DNA of 64,000 nucleotides. It comes from Coenobita brevimanus (taxonomy: Eukaryota > Arthropoda > Malacostraca > Decapoda > Coenobitidae). Both the position numbers and the translations under genes were made by a program. Below are positions 48,907-61,958 of this stretch, piece after piece. Where the stretch lies: contig CM064713.1 of NCBI GenBank assembly GCA_032717465.1, positions 9,726,004 through 9,790,003 on the forward strand. Direction: 5' to 3'. Numbering within the stretch: the stretch's first letter is position 1; each line of letters opens with the position of its first letter. Under the pieces are notes generated by a model. That model was not told the origin of the DNA, made no database searches, and saw nothing but the letters and a program-made list of their open reading frames with translations.

Positions 48907-50281
48907 GCCTCGCTCACAGTAGCAGTATCAATCAAAGGCCAAGGGCCAGACACTGGATCTGTTGGCTCCAAATCTTCCCTGTCCCAGTCAAACTCCTCAT
49001 TCAACAACCGGTTATAATGCTCTCTCCATGCATCTTTAATATCCTCACTGTTCACCACTACCCTTCCTTCATCATTCTTCACACACTGCTCACCTATGAT
49101 ATCCCGATTATCCCTGTTCACCTGACCTGCCATCCTAAAAATATTTTTCCTTTCCTCATGATTTAGGTTATCAAGTACTTGTCTCTGTGACTCAGACTTT
49201 GCCCTGTATACCTCTCTCCTAGCCCTACGCTTGGCAGCCAAATATTCCTCTTTGCTACCACCCTTCTTCCATTCCCGGAAAAGCCTTCTTTTCTCCTTAA
49301 TTGCAGCTTCTACACCCTCATCCCACCACCAAGTTACTTTATGTCTTGGTGGTCCTCTTGTCCAGCCACATGTTACATCAGTAACTCTCAAGAAATTGTT
49401 CTTGAGGGCTCTGTACTGTTCATTAACGCCTCTGTCTACAGCTCCCTGTTCAGCCACCACTCTCCTCAACTCGCTATACTGTAGAAGGCATCCCTTACTA
49501 CTTGGTTTTTCAGCTTCCATATTTTCCTCCTAGGTACATAAGTCCTCTTTTTCATCACTTGTTCTTTAAGCACCATATCACAAATCAATAGTTTGTGCTG
49601 CTGCACACACTCCTCACTTCCTATAACTTTAACATCCCTCACTAACCTCCTATCGGCCCTCCTAACCAGAAAATAATCTATCTGACTGCTATTTCCCCCA
49701 GACTCATACGTAATTAACCTACTGTCTCTTTTCCTAAAATATGTGTTGCACACAATCATGTCCGTTGCCTCCCCAAACTCGAGTATCCTTTCCCCTTCTG
49801 CATTCCTTAGACCATATGCACATCCCCCATGCACTCCTTCATAACCTTGTGCTGCTTCATCTACATGACCATTTAAGTCCCCTCCCAGAATCACTATCTC
49901 ATCATCCCGCATACCACCCACTACACGTATTAAATCATTCCAAAATCTATCTTTCTCTGATTCATCCAATCCTGCCTGTGGAGCATATGCCGATATAATC
50001 ACAGCTATCTTTCTTCCCAACAGAATTTTCACTACCAATATCCTATCGCTTACTCTCAAAACATTCATAACATATTCCACCCATTTCTCCACAACCATCA
50101 CACCAACACCTCCATATCCATCTGTCCTCCCCTGCCAAAACAACTTATAGCAACAGTCTTTCCCAACAATCTTTCTGGCTGATCCACCCCTGTACCGGAC
50201 TTCCTGCAAACACGCCACATCTACAAACCTCCTACTGAATGCATCAACGACTTCCCCTGCTCTTCCCCTCAAACTTCCCAC
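48907..50281 (-). pseudogene. LINE-R EN + linker fragment, unit 7
   Basis: Endonuclease frame 50281-49466 and linker from 49520, split by the five-base insertion. Confidence 0.8.
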
Positions 50282-52857
50282 ATTCCATGTGTACTCGTAA
50301 AGTAGTATGTATGTGTGTTTAAGGGTTTTGTGATCTTTTTCCCTTACTTAACCCAAGGCATCCCATTGACGCACGAGTACATCACAGTGATTTGTCACAG
50401 CTAGACCCATCGACTTACCAGTACGTCGTGCAATTGCAAGGTTCATAATTTGCACAATTTTCGCGTGTGATTTTTGGTACATATACATGGGACACCTTCC
50501 TCTACAAGATGCCAGCCAGGGACAATGCCTTACCCCACATGAGCTCCCCTCCCCCTGCATGCCATTGTCTTCTGCAATTAACCTGTTACCAGTGACCTGG
50601 CCAATAAAGACATTCAGGGCCAGAGTGATTCCCCAGTCGATGACAATGTGGAGGACAAAATTTACATAGCATTAACCCATCACGTCCCGAGCTATTTTGC
50701 ACCTCCGACACCTCCCAATCCCTAGGTATTTTCGAAAATTTTTTTTTGGTTAAAACCTCTGCTTTTGGTGAGAAACATCGAAAATTCATAGACAAATCGC
50801 TCACCTGAGCTTTAAAATGCACGATCCAGGTAGCAATACCTCCTTACCTTACGGGGTTTTCTAACAGGCTGGCACCAAAGAAAATGAGTTCTATGGGAGG
50901 GTAACTATTTCACACCACTCATAAATGGTATTTATTTATTTACTTGGTACGAATTTATATGTAGTACGAGAGTATATTGGTTTTCAAACAGTATTATAGG
51001 CATTATAAGCATTGTTTCAATCACTAACTCATCACCATACCTGACCTTTTTTTGCCACATTACCTGATCATCATTTCTGACTGTTTCCTCCTCTAATGCT
51101 ATGTAAACTTTGTCCTCCACATTGTCATCGATTGGGGAATCACTCTGGCCCTGAATGTCTTTATTGGCCAGGTCACTGGTAACAGGTGAATTGCTGAGAC
51201 AATGGCGTGCAGGGGGGTGGGAGGTTAGGCAGTGTAAGGCATTGTCCCTGCTTGGCATCTTGTAGAGGAATAGAGGAAGGTGTCCCATGTATACGTACGA
51301 AAAATCACGCACGAAAATTGAAAATTGTGCAAATTATGAATCTTGCAATTGCTCAACGTACCCGTATGTTGTCGGGACTGGCAAATGCAAAATGTTGCAA
51401 CGTATCCATACGTCGACGGGACGCCTCGGGTTAAAGGAAGAATCAGTCAGAAATGATGATCAGGTAATGTCGCCAAAAAAGCTCAGGTATGATGATGTGT
51501 TAGTGAGTGAAACAATGCTTATAATATCTATATTACTGTTTGAAAACCAATACACTCTCGTACGACATATAAATTCGTACCAAATAAATAAATAAATACC
51601 GTTTATGAGTGGTGTGGAATAGTTACCCTCTCATAGAACTCGTTTTCATTGGAGCCAGCCTCAAATAGTATGGCACATCAAGGTATGAGCCCTTCCAGGC
51701 ATATACAGAACAAATCCAGTGGTTCACTCACCATCGCCGTTGTGGGACCTGTTGGCTCAGGAATTTCTGGGGAGAAGAACCAGAGGGCCAATGCACATTC
51801 CAGGTTTAAGTTAGCCTCAGTTGAATGGACTGTCTGGAGGGGTATATTCAACTCATTGGTTCTCAGGTGGGGCCACATGCAGGTGGACCTCTTTGTAACC
51901 AAAGACACGATTCAGTTCCTGCCCTACATATCCGAGATGCACTGTATGCCAACAGGTGGCACGAATGTGAGAGAGGAGGACATTCATATACTTGTTTCCC
52001 TCACCTCCATCCAAAGTTCTAAAAGTAGTTAGCAATTTCATCCTTGACTGTCAGAAATTTTCTCCTAGTACTAGAGAGCTGCAAAAGGTAAGCCCAAACC
52101 CATTGCCCCTGGGGATGGCATGCATCCTAACAGAGAAACTCCAAGCAACATTGAACTTTTATGCATGGCATTTCTCCAGCGAGTTCTAACCTTCACCGAA
52201 TTTCGTGGAGGATATGCTATGAACATTATGGGCCTCCTCCACCAATCCCTCTGGACTGCTTTCCTCTGTTTCTGAGCAGAATAGAGAGGCCCTTCAATAA
52301 CAGATCCCAGGTCCTGTCATTATCTCCACCAAGGAGATTATGTTTAACCCTGCCTTTGTTTGTTTGTCTGTCTGCCTGTCTGTTAGCAGGATTATTCAAA
52401 AAGTTATGAATAGATTTTGACTAAATTTTGTGGAACTGTGGGCCATGGCCCAAGTAATAAATGACTAAATTTTGGATCGGATCCGAATCCGGAGTATCCC
52501 CCACAATATCTCCAAAATTTCTCAGTGATTTTCAGTGAAATTTTATGGAAAGGTTGGCCATGGACCAAGAAAGAACTGATTATATTTGGGGGTGGATCCG
52601 GAACCGGATCCTATATCCACGGATCTGGATCCGGATTCTGTATCCACAGATACGGATACGGATCCTTTTTAATAGCAATGGCATTGGCGAAGATATGCGC
52701 TCTGTGAACGTTTTCTACTTCTATCGAGTTTGGTAAAGAGGAATGGCAGGATGGGGACTGTCTTAGATTTGTGCACTGTTCCCAGCATGCACTATATTTG
52801 CACAGGATGGACTCGCGGTGTCCCTTTTGCCATCTCCAAGGTCGCTTGAAAAAAAAA

Positions 52858-52890
<33 letters not shown>

Positions 52891-52921
52891 AGACTTCAAG
52901 CTTGCTCCTCTCACAATCCCA
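48907..52921 (+). repeat. Satellite unit 7
   Basis: Nested MITE at 50676-51430. AGCTCAGG state. Private change GTAACAGGTG for GTAACGGGTG at ~51179. Confidence 0.93.
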
Positions 52922-54294
52922 GCCTCGCTCACAGTAGCAGTATCAATCAAAGGCCAAGGGCCAGACACTGGATCTGTTGGCTCCAAATCTTCCCTGTCCC
53001 AGTCAAACTCCTCATTCAACAACCGGTTATAATGCTCTCTCCATGCATCTTTAATATCCTCACTGTTCACCACTACCCTTCCTTCATCATTCTTCACACA
53101 CTGCTCACCTATGATATCCCGATTATCCCTGTTCACCTGACCTGCCATCCTAAAAATATTTTTCCTTTCCTCATGATTTAGGTTATCAAGTACTTGTCTC
53201 TGTGACTCAGACTTTGCCCTGTATACCTCTCTCCTAGCCCTACGCTTGGCAGCCAAATATTCCTCTTTGCTACCACCCTTCTTCCATTCCCGGAAAAGCC
53301 TTCTTTTCTCCTTAATTGCAGCTTCTACACCCTCATCCCACCACCAAGTTACTTTATGTCTTGGTGGTCCTCTTGTCCAGCCACATGTTACATCAGTAAC
53401 TCTCAAGAAATTGTTCTTGAGGGCTCTGTACTGTTCATTAACGCCTCTGTCTACAGCTCCCTGTTCAGCCACCACTCTCCTCAACTCACTATACTGTAGA
53501 AGGCATCCCTTACTACTTGGTTTTTCAGCTTCCATATTTTCCTCCTAGGTACATAAGTCCTCTTTTTCATCACTTGTTCTTTAAGCACCATATCACAAAT
53601 CAATAGTTTGTGCTGCTGCACACTCCTCACTTCCTATAACTTTAACATCCCTCACTAACCTCCTATCGGCCCTCCTAACCAGAAAATAATCTATCTGACT
53701 GCTATTTCCCCCAGACTCATACGTAATTAACCTACTGTCTCTTTTCCTAAAATATGTGTTGCACACAATCATGTCCGTTGCCTCCCCAAACTCGAGTATC
53801 CTTTCCCCTTCTGCATTCCTTAGACCATATGCACATCCCCCATGCACTCCTTCATAACCTTGTGCTGCTTCATCTACATGACCATTTAAGTCCCCTCCCA
53901 GAATCACTATCTCATCATCCCGCATACCACCCACTACACGTATTAAATCATTCCAAAATCTATCTTTCTCTGATTCATCCAATCCTGCCTGTGGAGCATA
54001 TGCCGATATAATCACAGCTATCTTTCTTCCCAACAGAATTTTCACTACCAATATCCTATCGCTTACTCTCAAAACATTCATAACATATTCCACCCATTTC
54101 TCCACAACCATCACACCAACACCTCCATATCCATCTGTCCTCCCCTGCCAAAACAACTTATAGCAACAGTCTTTCCCAACAATCTTTCTGGCTGATCCAC
54201 CCCTGTACCGGACTTCCTGCAAACACGCCACATCTACAAACCTCCTACTGAATGCATCAACGACTTCCCCTGCTCTTCCCCTCAAACTTCCCAC
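52922..54294 (-). pseudogene. LINE-R EN + linker fragment, unit 8 (extra frameshift)
   Basis: The two-base loss near 53620 ends the endonuclease frame early, at 53593 (233 codons), before the HKLLICDM region. The linker reads from 53535. Confidence 0.8.
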
Positions 54295-56867
54295 ATTCCA
54301 TGTGTACTCGTAAAGTAGTATGTATGTGTGTTTAAGGGTTTTGTGATCTTTTTCCCTTACTTAACCCAAGGCATCCCATTGACGCACGAGTACATCACAG
54401 TGATTTGTCACAGCTAGACCCATCGACTTACCAGTACGTCGTGCAATTGCAAGGTTCATAATTTGCACAATTTTCGCGTGTGATTTTTGGTACATATACA
54501 TGGGACACCTTCCTCTACAAGATGCCAGCCAGGGACAATGCCTTACCCCACATGAGCTCCCCTCCCCCTGCATGCCATTGTCTTCTGCAATTAACCTGTT
54601 ACCAGTGACCTGGCCAATAAAGACATTCAGGGCCAGAGTGATTCCCCAGTCGATGACAATGTGGAGGACAAAATTTACATAGCATTAACCCATCACGTCC
54701 CGAGCTATTTTGCACCTCCGACACCTCCCAATCCCTAGGTATTTTCGAAAATTTTTTTTGGTTAAAACCTCTGCTTTTGGTGAGAAACATCGAAAATTCA
54801 TAGACAAATCGCTCACCTGAGCTTTAAAATGCACGATCCAGGTAGCAATACCTCCTTACCTTACGGGGTTTTCTAACAGGCTGGCACCAAAGAAAATGAG
54901 TTCTATGGGAGGGTAACTATTTCACACCACTCATAAATGGTATTTATTTATTTACTTGGTACGAATTTATATGTAGTACGAGAGTATATTGGTTTTCAAA
55001 CAGTATTATAGGCATTATAAGCATTGTTTCAATCACTAACTCATCACCATACCTGACCTTTTTTTGCCACATTACCTGATCATCATTTCTGACTGTTTCC
55101 TCCTCTAATGCTATGTAAACTTTGTCCTCCACATTGTCATCGATTGGGGAATCACTCTGGCCCTGAATGTCTTTATTGGCCAGGTCACTGGTAACGGGTG
55201 AATTGCTGAGACAATGGCGTGCAGGGGGGTGGGAGGTTAGGCAGTGTAAGGCATTGTCCCTGCTTGGCATCTTGTAGAGGAATAGAGGAAGGTGTCCCAT
55301 GTATACGTACGAAAAATCACGCACGAAAATTGAAAATTGTGCAAATTATGAATCTTGCAATTGCTCAACGTACCCGTATGTTGTCGGGACTGGCAAATGC
55401 AAAATGTTGCAACGTATCCATACGTTGACGGGACGCCTCGGGTTAAAGGAAGAATCAGTCAGAAATGATGATCAGGTAATGTCGCCAAAAAAGCTCAGGT
55501 ATGATGATGTGTTAGTGAGTGAAACAATGCTTATAATATCTATATTACTGTTTGAAAACCAATACACTCTCGTACGACATATAAATTCGTACCAAATAAA
55601 TAAATAAATACCGTTTATGAGTGGTGTGGAATAGTTACCCTCTCATAGAACTCGTTTTCATTGGAGCCAGCCTCAAATAGTATGGCACATCAAGGTATGA
55701 GCCCTTCCAGGCATATACAGAACAAATCCAGTGGTTCACTCACCATCGCCGTTGTGGGACCTGTTGGCTCAGGAATTTCTGGGGAGAAGAACCAGAGGGC
55801 CAATGCACATTCCAGGTTTAAGTTAGCCTCAGTTGAATGGACTGTCTGGAGGGGTATATTCAACTCATTGGTTCTCAGGTGGGGCCACATGCAGGTGGAC
55901 CTCTTTGTAACCAAAGACACGATTCAGTTCCTGCCCTACATATCCGAGATGCACTGTATGCCAACAGGTGGCACGAATGTGAGAGAGGAGGACATTCATA
56001 TACTTGTTTCCCTCACCTCCATCCAAAGTTCTAAAAGTAGTTAGCAATTTCATCCTTGACTGTCAGAAATTTTCTCCTAGTACTAGAGAGCTGCAAAAGG
56101 TAAGCCCAAACCCATTGCCCCTGGGGATGGCATGCATCCTAACAGAGAAACTCCAAGCAACATTGAACTTTTATGCATGGCATTTCTCCAGCGAGTTCTA
56201 ACCTTCACTGAATTTCGTGGAGGATATGCTATGAACATTATGGGCCTCCTCCACCAATCCCTCTGGACTGCTTTCCTCTGTTTCTGAGCAGAATAGAGAG
56301 GCCCTTCAATAACAGATCCCAGGTCCTGTCATTATCTCCACCAAGGAGATTATGTTTAACCCTGCCTTTGTTTGTTTGTCTGTCTGCCTGTCTGTTAGCA
56401 GGATTATTCAAAAAGTTATGAATAGATTTTGACTAAATTTTGTGGAACTGTGGGCCATGGCCCAAGTAATAAATGACTAAATTTTGGATCGGATCCGAAT
56501 CCGGAGTATCCCCCACAATATCTCCAAAATTTCTCAGTGATTTTCAGTGAAATTTTATGGAAAGGTTGGCCATGGACCAAGAAAGAACTGATTATATTTG
56601 GGGGTGGATCCGGAACCGGATCCTATATCCACGGATCTGGATCCGGATTCTGTATCCACAGATACGGATACGGATCCTTTTTAATAGCAATGGCATTGGC
56701 GAAGATATGCGCTCTGTGAACGTTTTCTACTTCTATCGAGTTTGGTAAAGAGGAATGGCAGGATGGGGACTGTCTTAGATTTGTGCACTGTTCCCAGCAT
56801 GCACTATATTTGCACAGGATGGACTCGCGGTGTCCCTTTTGCCATCTCCAAGGTCGCTTAAAAAAAA

Positions 56868-56900
<33 letters not shown>

Positions 56901-56931
56901 AGACTTCAAGCTTGCTCCTCTCACAATCCCA
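52922..56931 (+). repeat. Satellite unit 8
   Basis: Nested MITE at 54689-55442. Private changes: loss of two bases (CA) at ~53620, ACGTTGACGG for ACGTCGACGG at ~55424, and TTCACTGAAT for TTCACCGAAT at ~56206. It shares CAACTCACTATAC (~53485) with unit 9 only. Confidence 0.93.
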
Positions 56932-58306
56932 GCCTCGCTCACAGTAGCAGTATCAATCAAAGGCCAAGGGCCAGACACTGGATCTGTTGGCTCCAAATCT
57001 TCCCTGTCCCAGTCAAACTCCTCATTCAACAACCGGTTATAATGCTCTCTCCATGCATCTTTAATATCCTCACTGTTCACCACTACCCTTCCTTCATCAT
57101 TCTTCACACACTGCTCACCTATGATATCCCGATTATCCCTGTTCACCTGACCTGCCATCCTAAAAATATTTTTCCTTTCCTCATGATTTAGGTTATCAAG
57201 TACTTGTCTCTGTGACTCAGACTTTGCCCTGTATACCTCTCTCCTAGCCCTAAGCTTGGCAGCCAAATATTCCTCTTTGCTACCACCCTTCTGCCATTCC
57301 CGGAAAAGCCTTCTTTTCTCCTTAATTGCAGCTTCTACACCCTCATCCCACCACCAAGTTACTTTATGTCTTGGTGGTCCTCTTGTCCAGCCACATGTTA
57401 CATCAGTAACTCTCAAGAAATTGTTCTTGAGGGCTCTGTACTGTTCATTAACGCCTCTGTCTACAGCTCCCTGTTCAGCCACCACTCTCCTCAACTCACT
57501 ATACTGTAGAAGGCATCCCTTACTACTTGGTTTTTCAGCTTCCATATTTTCCTCCTAGGTACATAAGTCCTCTTTTTCATCACTTGTTCTTTAAGCACCA
57601 TATCACAAATCAATAGTTTGTGCTGCTGCACACACTCCTCACTTCCTATAACTTTAACATCCCTCACTAACCTCCTATCGGCCCTCCTAACCAGAAAATA
57701 ATCTATCTGACTGCTATTTCCCCCAGACTCATACGTAATTAACCTACTGTCTCTTTTCCTAAAATATGTGTTGCACACAATCATGTCCGTTGCCTCCCCA
57801 AACTCGAGTATCCTTTCCCCTTCTGCATTCCTTAGACCATATGCACATCCCCCATGCACTCCTTCATAACCTTGTGCTGCTTCATCTACATGACCATTTA
57901 AGTCCCCTCCCAGAATCACTATCTCATCATCCCGCATACCACCCACTACACGTATTAAATCATTCCAAAATCTATCTTTCTCTGATTCATCCAATCCTGC
58001 CTGTGGAGCATATGCCGATATAATCACAGCTATCTTTCTTCCCAACAGAATTTTCACTACCAATATCCTATCGCTTACTCTCAAAACATTCATAACATAT
58101 TCCACCCATTTCTCCACAACCATCACACCAACACCTCCATATCCATCTGTCCTCCCCTGCCAAAACAACTTATAGCAACAGTCTTTCCCAACAATCTTTC
58201 TGGCTGATCCACCCCTGTACCGGACTTCTTGCAAACACGCCACATCTACAAACCTCCTACTGAATGCATCAACGACTTCCCCTGCTCTTCCCCTCAAACT
58301 TCCCAC
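56932..58306 (-). pseudogene. LINE-R EN + linker fragment, unit 9
   Basis: Endonuclease frame 58306-57491 and linker from 57545. Three residues differ from other units (Lys to Gln and Arg to Leu in the linker, Ala to Val at the endonuclease end). Confidence 0.8.
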
Positions 58307-59467
58307 ATTCCATGTGTACTCGTAAAGTAGTATGTATGTGTGTTTAAGGGTTTTGTGATCTTTTTCCCTTACTTAACCCAAGGCATCCCATTGACGCACG
58401 AGTACATCACAGTGATTTGTCACAGCTAGACCCATCGACTTACCAGTACGTCGTGCAATTGCAAGGTTCATAATTTGCACAATTTTCGCGTGTGATTTTT
58501 GGTACATATACATGGGACACCTTCCTCTACAAGATGCCAGCCAGGGACAATGCCTTACCCCACATGAGCTCCCCTCCCCCTGCATGCCATTGTCTTCTGC
58601 AATTAACCTGTTACCAGTGACCTGGCCAATAAAGACATTCAGGGCCAGAGTGATTCCCCAGTCGATGACAATGTGGAGGACAAAATTTACATAGCATTAA
58701 CCCATCACGTCCCGAGCTATTTTGCACCTCCGACACCTCCCAATCCCTAGGTATTTTCGAAAATTTTTTTTTGGTTAAAACCTCTGCTTTTGGTGAGAAA
58801 CATCGAAAATTCATAGACAAATCGCTCACCTGAGCTTTAAAATGCACGATCCAGGTAGCAATACCTCCTTACCTTACAGGGTTTTCTAACAGGCTGGCAC
58901 CAAAGAAAATGAGTTCTATGGGAGGGTAACTATTTCACACCACTCATAAATGGTATTTATTTATTTACTTGGTACGAATTTATATGTAGTACGAGAGTAT
59001 ATTGGTTTTCAAACAGTATTATAGGCATTATAAGCATTGTTTCAATCACTAACTCATCACCATACCTGACCTTTTTTTGCCACATTACCTGATCATCATT
59101 TTTGACTGTTTCCTCCTCTAATGCTATGTAAACTTTGTCCTCCACATTGTCATCGATTGGGGAATCACTCTGGCCCTGAATGTCTTTATTGGCCAGGTCA
59201 CTGGTAACGGGTGAATTGCTGAGACAATGGCGTGCAGGGGGGTGGGAGGTTAGGCAGTGTAAGGCATTGTCCCTGCTTGGCATCTTGTAGAGGAATAGAG
59301 GAAGGTGTCCCATGTATACGTACGAAAAATCACGCACGAAAATTGAAAATTGTGCAAATTATGAATCTTGCAATTGCTCAACGTACCCGTATGTTGTCGG
59401 GACTGGCAAATGCAAAATGTTGCAACGTATCCATACGTCGACGGGACGCCTCGGGTTAAAGGAAGAA
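56932..59467 (+). repeat. Satellite unit 9, truncated by LINE-A insertion
   Basis: Contains the LINE-R fragment, the outer MITE start and the nested MITE (58701-59455). It stops 8 bases after the closing TTAA, where poly-T of LINE-A begins. Private changes include CTAAGCTTGG at ~57250, CTGCCATTCC at ~57291, CTTCTTGCAA at ~58225 and TTTTTGACTG at ~59099. Confidence 0.92.
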
Positions 59468-59501
59468 TTTTTTTTTTTTTTTTTTTTTTCATAATAATCA
59501 T

Positions 59502-59532
59502 GGCGGCGCAACTGCCAGGGTCATATGCCGCC
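59502..59532 (-). other. LINE-A 3'-terminal hairpin
   Basis: GGCGGC (59502-59507) and GCCGCC (59527-59532) enclose a 19-base loop, close to the poly-A tail. The same 31-base block is conserved in LINE-B at 61928-61958. Confidence 0.65.
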
Positions 59533-59601
59533 GTATAACAAAGAAGTAAAAAGTAAAAACAAAAAACAGAGGATAAACCACACAATCAAAAAGGAGAAAT
59601 T

Positions 59602-61889
59602 CTAAATATCCTTAAAAAGTCCTGCCTCCTTCACAAACGAGAGGGTTGCCCCTCCCAAGGCACAGGCATCCTCCCAAAGCACAGAGGAAAGATGATACAC
59701 ACCACCATCTGTTTGGTGGTCAGAGAGGAATCGACGACGCAAATCCTCAAGACTAGGGCACTCCACCAACAGGTGCCGAACAGTCAAGGGAACCAGACAG
59801 TCATCACAGAATGGAGGAGGAGCCCTTTCCATTAAAAAGCCATGAGAGAAACGGGTGTGGCCAATGCGGAGGCGGCACAAAGCAGTCTCCCATTGACGAG
59901 GGAAGCCCTGGTAACTGAATGAGCCCACCTTCTGGCAAATCGAGCGCAACTTATTGGCACCTACAGCATCAAAATGCTCCTGCCAACAGCACCAAACTCT
60001 GGAGGCAATACAGGAGCGCATATCTGCAGCAGGCAGACGATACAGAGGAGACTGTGCAAGAGGGGGACGAGCCGCTGCCGCCTTGGCCAGCTGATCAGCT
60101 CGTTCATTCCCTGCCACTCCTACATGAGCTGGAACCCAACAGAAATCCACACGACGTCCACGACGCCCTAAAAGGAAAAGCCACTCCAAAATGGATAAAA
60201 CCAAAGGATGAGAGGGATTAAAAGACTCCATTGCAGAAAGAGCACTTCGTGAGTCACTAAAAACAGTAAAAGCAGTGTGGGGGAGAGTGAAGAGAATCTG
60301 AAGGGCAAATAAAATAGCAGTCAGCTCAGCCGTAAAAACAGAAGCAGTCATAGGGAGGCTCCCACCTCGACAGAAGGTGGGAAACACCACACCAAAGCCC
60401 ACACCCGCATCAGACTTGGATCCATCAGTATAAACTGGTATGGAGTCCCCATGAGAAGAGGCATGCTCTAAAAACAAAGAAAATAAAACCTGAGACGGAA
60501 GGGAGGCCTTACTGGATGAGATGAAACGACAAAATGTCACCCTGGGGAGAAGCCAGTAGCCCACCCTCGGGACACGGTGGGGAGTGATCGGCACAGAAGG
60601 AACAGAGAAGCTAGACATAACTGACTGCACCCTGAAACCAAAGGGCTTTGGATAGGATGGCCGAGTGGCAAAAATAGGTGACCGAGAATCTTGAGAGACC
60701 TTGACAAAGGACACAGAGTCTGGGAGACGAGATAAGCGATACCAACATCTCATCAAAAGGGAAGAACGGAGGAATTGTAGAGGAAGGACACCAGCATCAG
60801 CCAACAAACTCGAAATCGGGGAAGATCGGAATGCCCCAGTGGCGAGACGAACACCAGCATGATGTATGGAATCTAAACTACGAAGCCGGGCTTCTGAGGC
60901 AGAAGAATAAACTTCACATCCATAATGAAGTTTGGATAAAATCAGAGACTGATGCAAGAGGAGGAGGGTCTTGCGATCAGCTCCCCAGTACGTGTGCGCT
61001 AAAACTTTCAAGAGACCCAATGCTCTGAGACACTCAGCTTTTACGTACCTCAGGTGAGGGACCCAAGTCAACCGGCTGTCAAAAATCAGCCCTAAAAACC
61101 GGGTTTCCTTTAAACACGAAATACGACGCCCGTCTAAAAAAAGGTTTGGGTCAGGGTGGACTCCACGAATGCGGCAAAAATGCATGGCAACGGTCTTCTT
61201 GAAGGAAAATCGAAAACCTCGGTCATCAGCCCATCTAGAGACACGGTTGAGAGCCATCTGCATCCTCCTTTCTGCCATTGACATCCGTGAGGCAGTGACA
61301 GAGATTGATAAATCGTCAACATAGAGAGAGCCACGAACACCATCAGGGAGCACAGAAATAACGCTGTTAATTGCCACTGCGAAAAGGGTAACACTTAGTA
61401 TGCTCCCTTGTGGCACACCATCCTCAAGGGGATGTGCAGTAGACAGCTCACTCCCAACTCGGACTCGAATAATCCGATTAGATAAAAACTCCCGGATAAA
61501 AGAGGGGAGTCGCCCACGGAGACCAAGCTCATAAAGTGATTGTAATATACCATGATGCCAGGAAGTGTCGTACGCCTTCTCCAAATCAAAGAACACTGTG
61601 ATATGATGCTGGTTAGTTGCAAAAGCCTGGCAGATGGAAGATTCTAAAGAAAGGAGAGCATCTGTGGTCGACCGCATCTTCCGAAACCCACACTGGACTG
61701 GAGACAAGTAACCACCCTTCTCTAAGTACCACATGAGCCGACTATTCACCATTTTTTCAAGGACCTTACAAAGGCAAGATGTCAGCGAGATTGGGCGATA
61801 ATTAGTGGCCTGCAAGTGATCCTTACCCGGCTTTGGGATGGGGAGAACCACAGCAACACCCCATGAGGTCGGAAACCCACCAGTGCACC
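59602..61889 (-). pseudogene. LINE-A RT-RNase H polyprotein, 5' part missing but frame open
   Basis: About 760 codons with no stop. RT: NYRPISLTSCLCKVLEKMV, VFFDLEKAYDTSWHHG (first Asp), EDGVPQGSILSVTLF and GSLYVDDLSIS (catalytic YVDD, Val for the common Ala). RNase H: VYTDGSKSD, TAELTAILFA, FSDSRSAL and AGNERADQLAK, each with its acidic residue. The C-terminal tail has C-x2-C (FCDDCLVP) followed by H-x4-C (RHLLVEC). Endonuclease, RT fingers and ORF1 are absent. An ATG at 61950 lies in the neighbouring LINE-B 3' end and is not a genuine start. The long open frame indicates a young insertion. Confidence 0.87.
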
Positions 61890-61927
61890 AGATTGATTGA
61901 TTGATTGATTGAAAATAATTACAATCT

Positions 61928-61958
61928 GGCGGCGCAACTGCCAGGGTCATATGCCGCC
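61928..61958 (-). other. LINE-B 3'-terminal hairpin
   Basis: Same GGCGGC/GCCGCC arms and identical loop bases as LINE-A, in a region where the surrounding 3' UTR has diverged. Confidence 0.65.

Larger units (their letters stand above)
24814..59467 (+). repeat. Macrosatellite: 8.6 head-to-tail copies of a ~4.01-kb transposon mosaic
   Basis: Unit starts, taken at the LINE-R junction (GCCTCGCTCACAG), are 24814, 28835, 32853, 36858, 40873, 44890, 48907, 52922 and 56932. Spacings are 4021, 4018, 4005, 4015, 4017, 4017, 4015 and 4010. All units share the same order of five transposon-derived blocks and differ by scattered substitutions plus length changes in A/GA, T and AAAT runs. The first unit continues into full-length LINE-R on its left. 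The ninth is cut at 59467 by LINE-A. The homogeneity implies recent amplification or ongoing exchange. An assembly artefact is possible, although distinct variants per unit argue against simple duplication of one read. Confidence 0.95.
59468..61889 (-). mobile_element. LINE-A: RNase H-bearing LINE, 5'-truncated, with poly-A tail
   Basis: Minus strand: RT, RNase H and a Cys/His tail in one open frame, a ~70-bp 3' UTR with a hairpin (59502-59532), then an A-tail (T on the plus strand, about 59469-59489). It sits inside satellite unit 9. Its 5' side ends at about 61889, where the (TTGA)n-type tail of LINE-B begins, so either LINE-A was truncated on insertion or LINE-B later inserted into it. RNase H after RT suggests the I superfamily, a group different from LINE-C at sequence level. 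Confidence 0.85.

Noticed and set aside
24814..59467. CRISPR-like or phage-like repeat system
   Set aside because: The repeats are ~4 kb, head to tail with no spacers, and made of eukaryotic transposons.
61889..61950. ATG at 61950 as the start of the LINE-A protein
   Set aside because: It lies in the 3' end of LINE-B; LINE-A sequence only begins at about 61889, inside RT.
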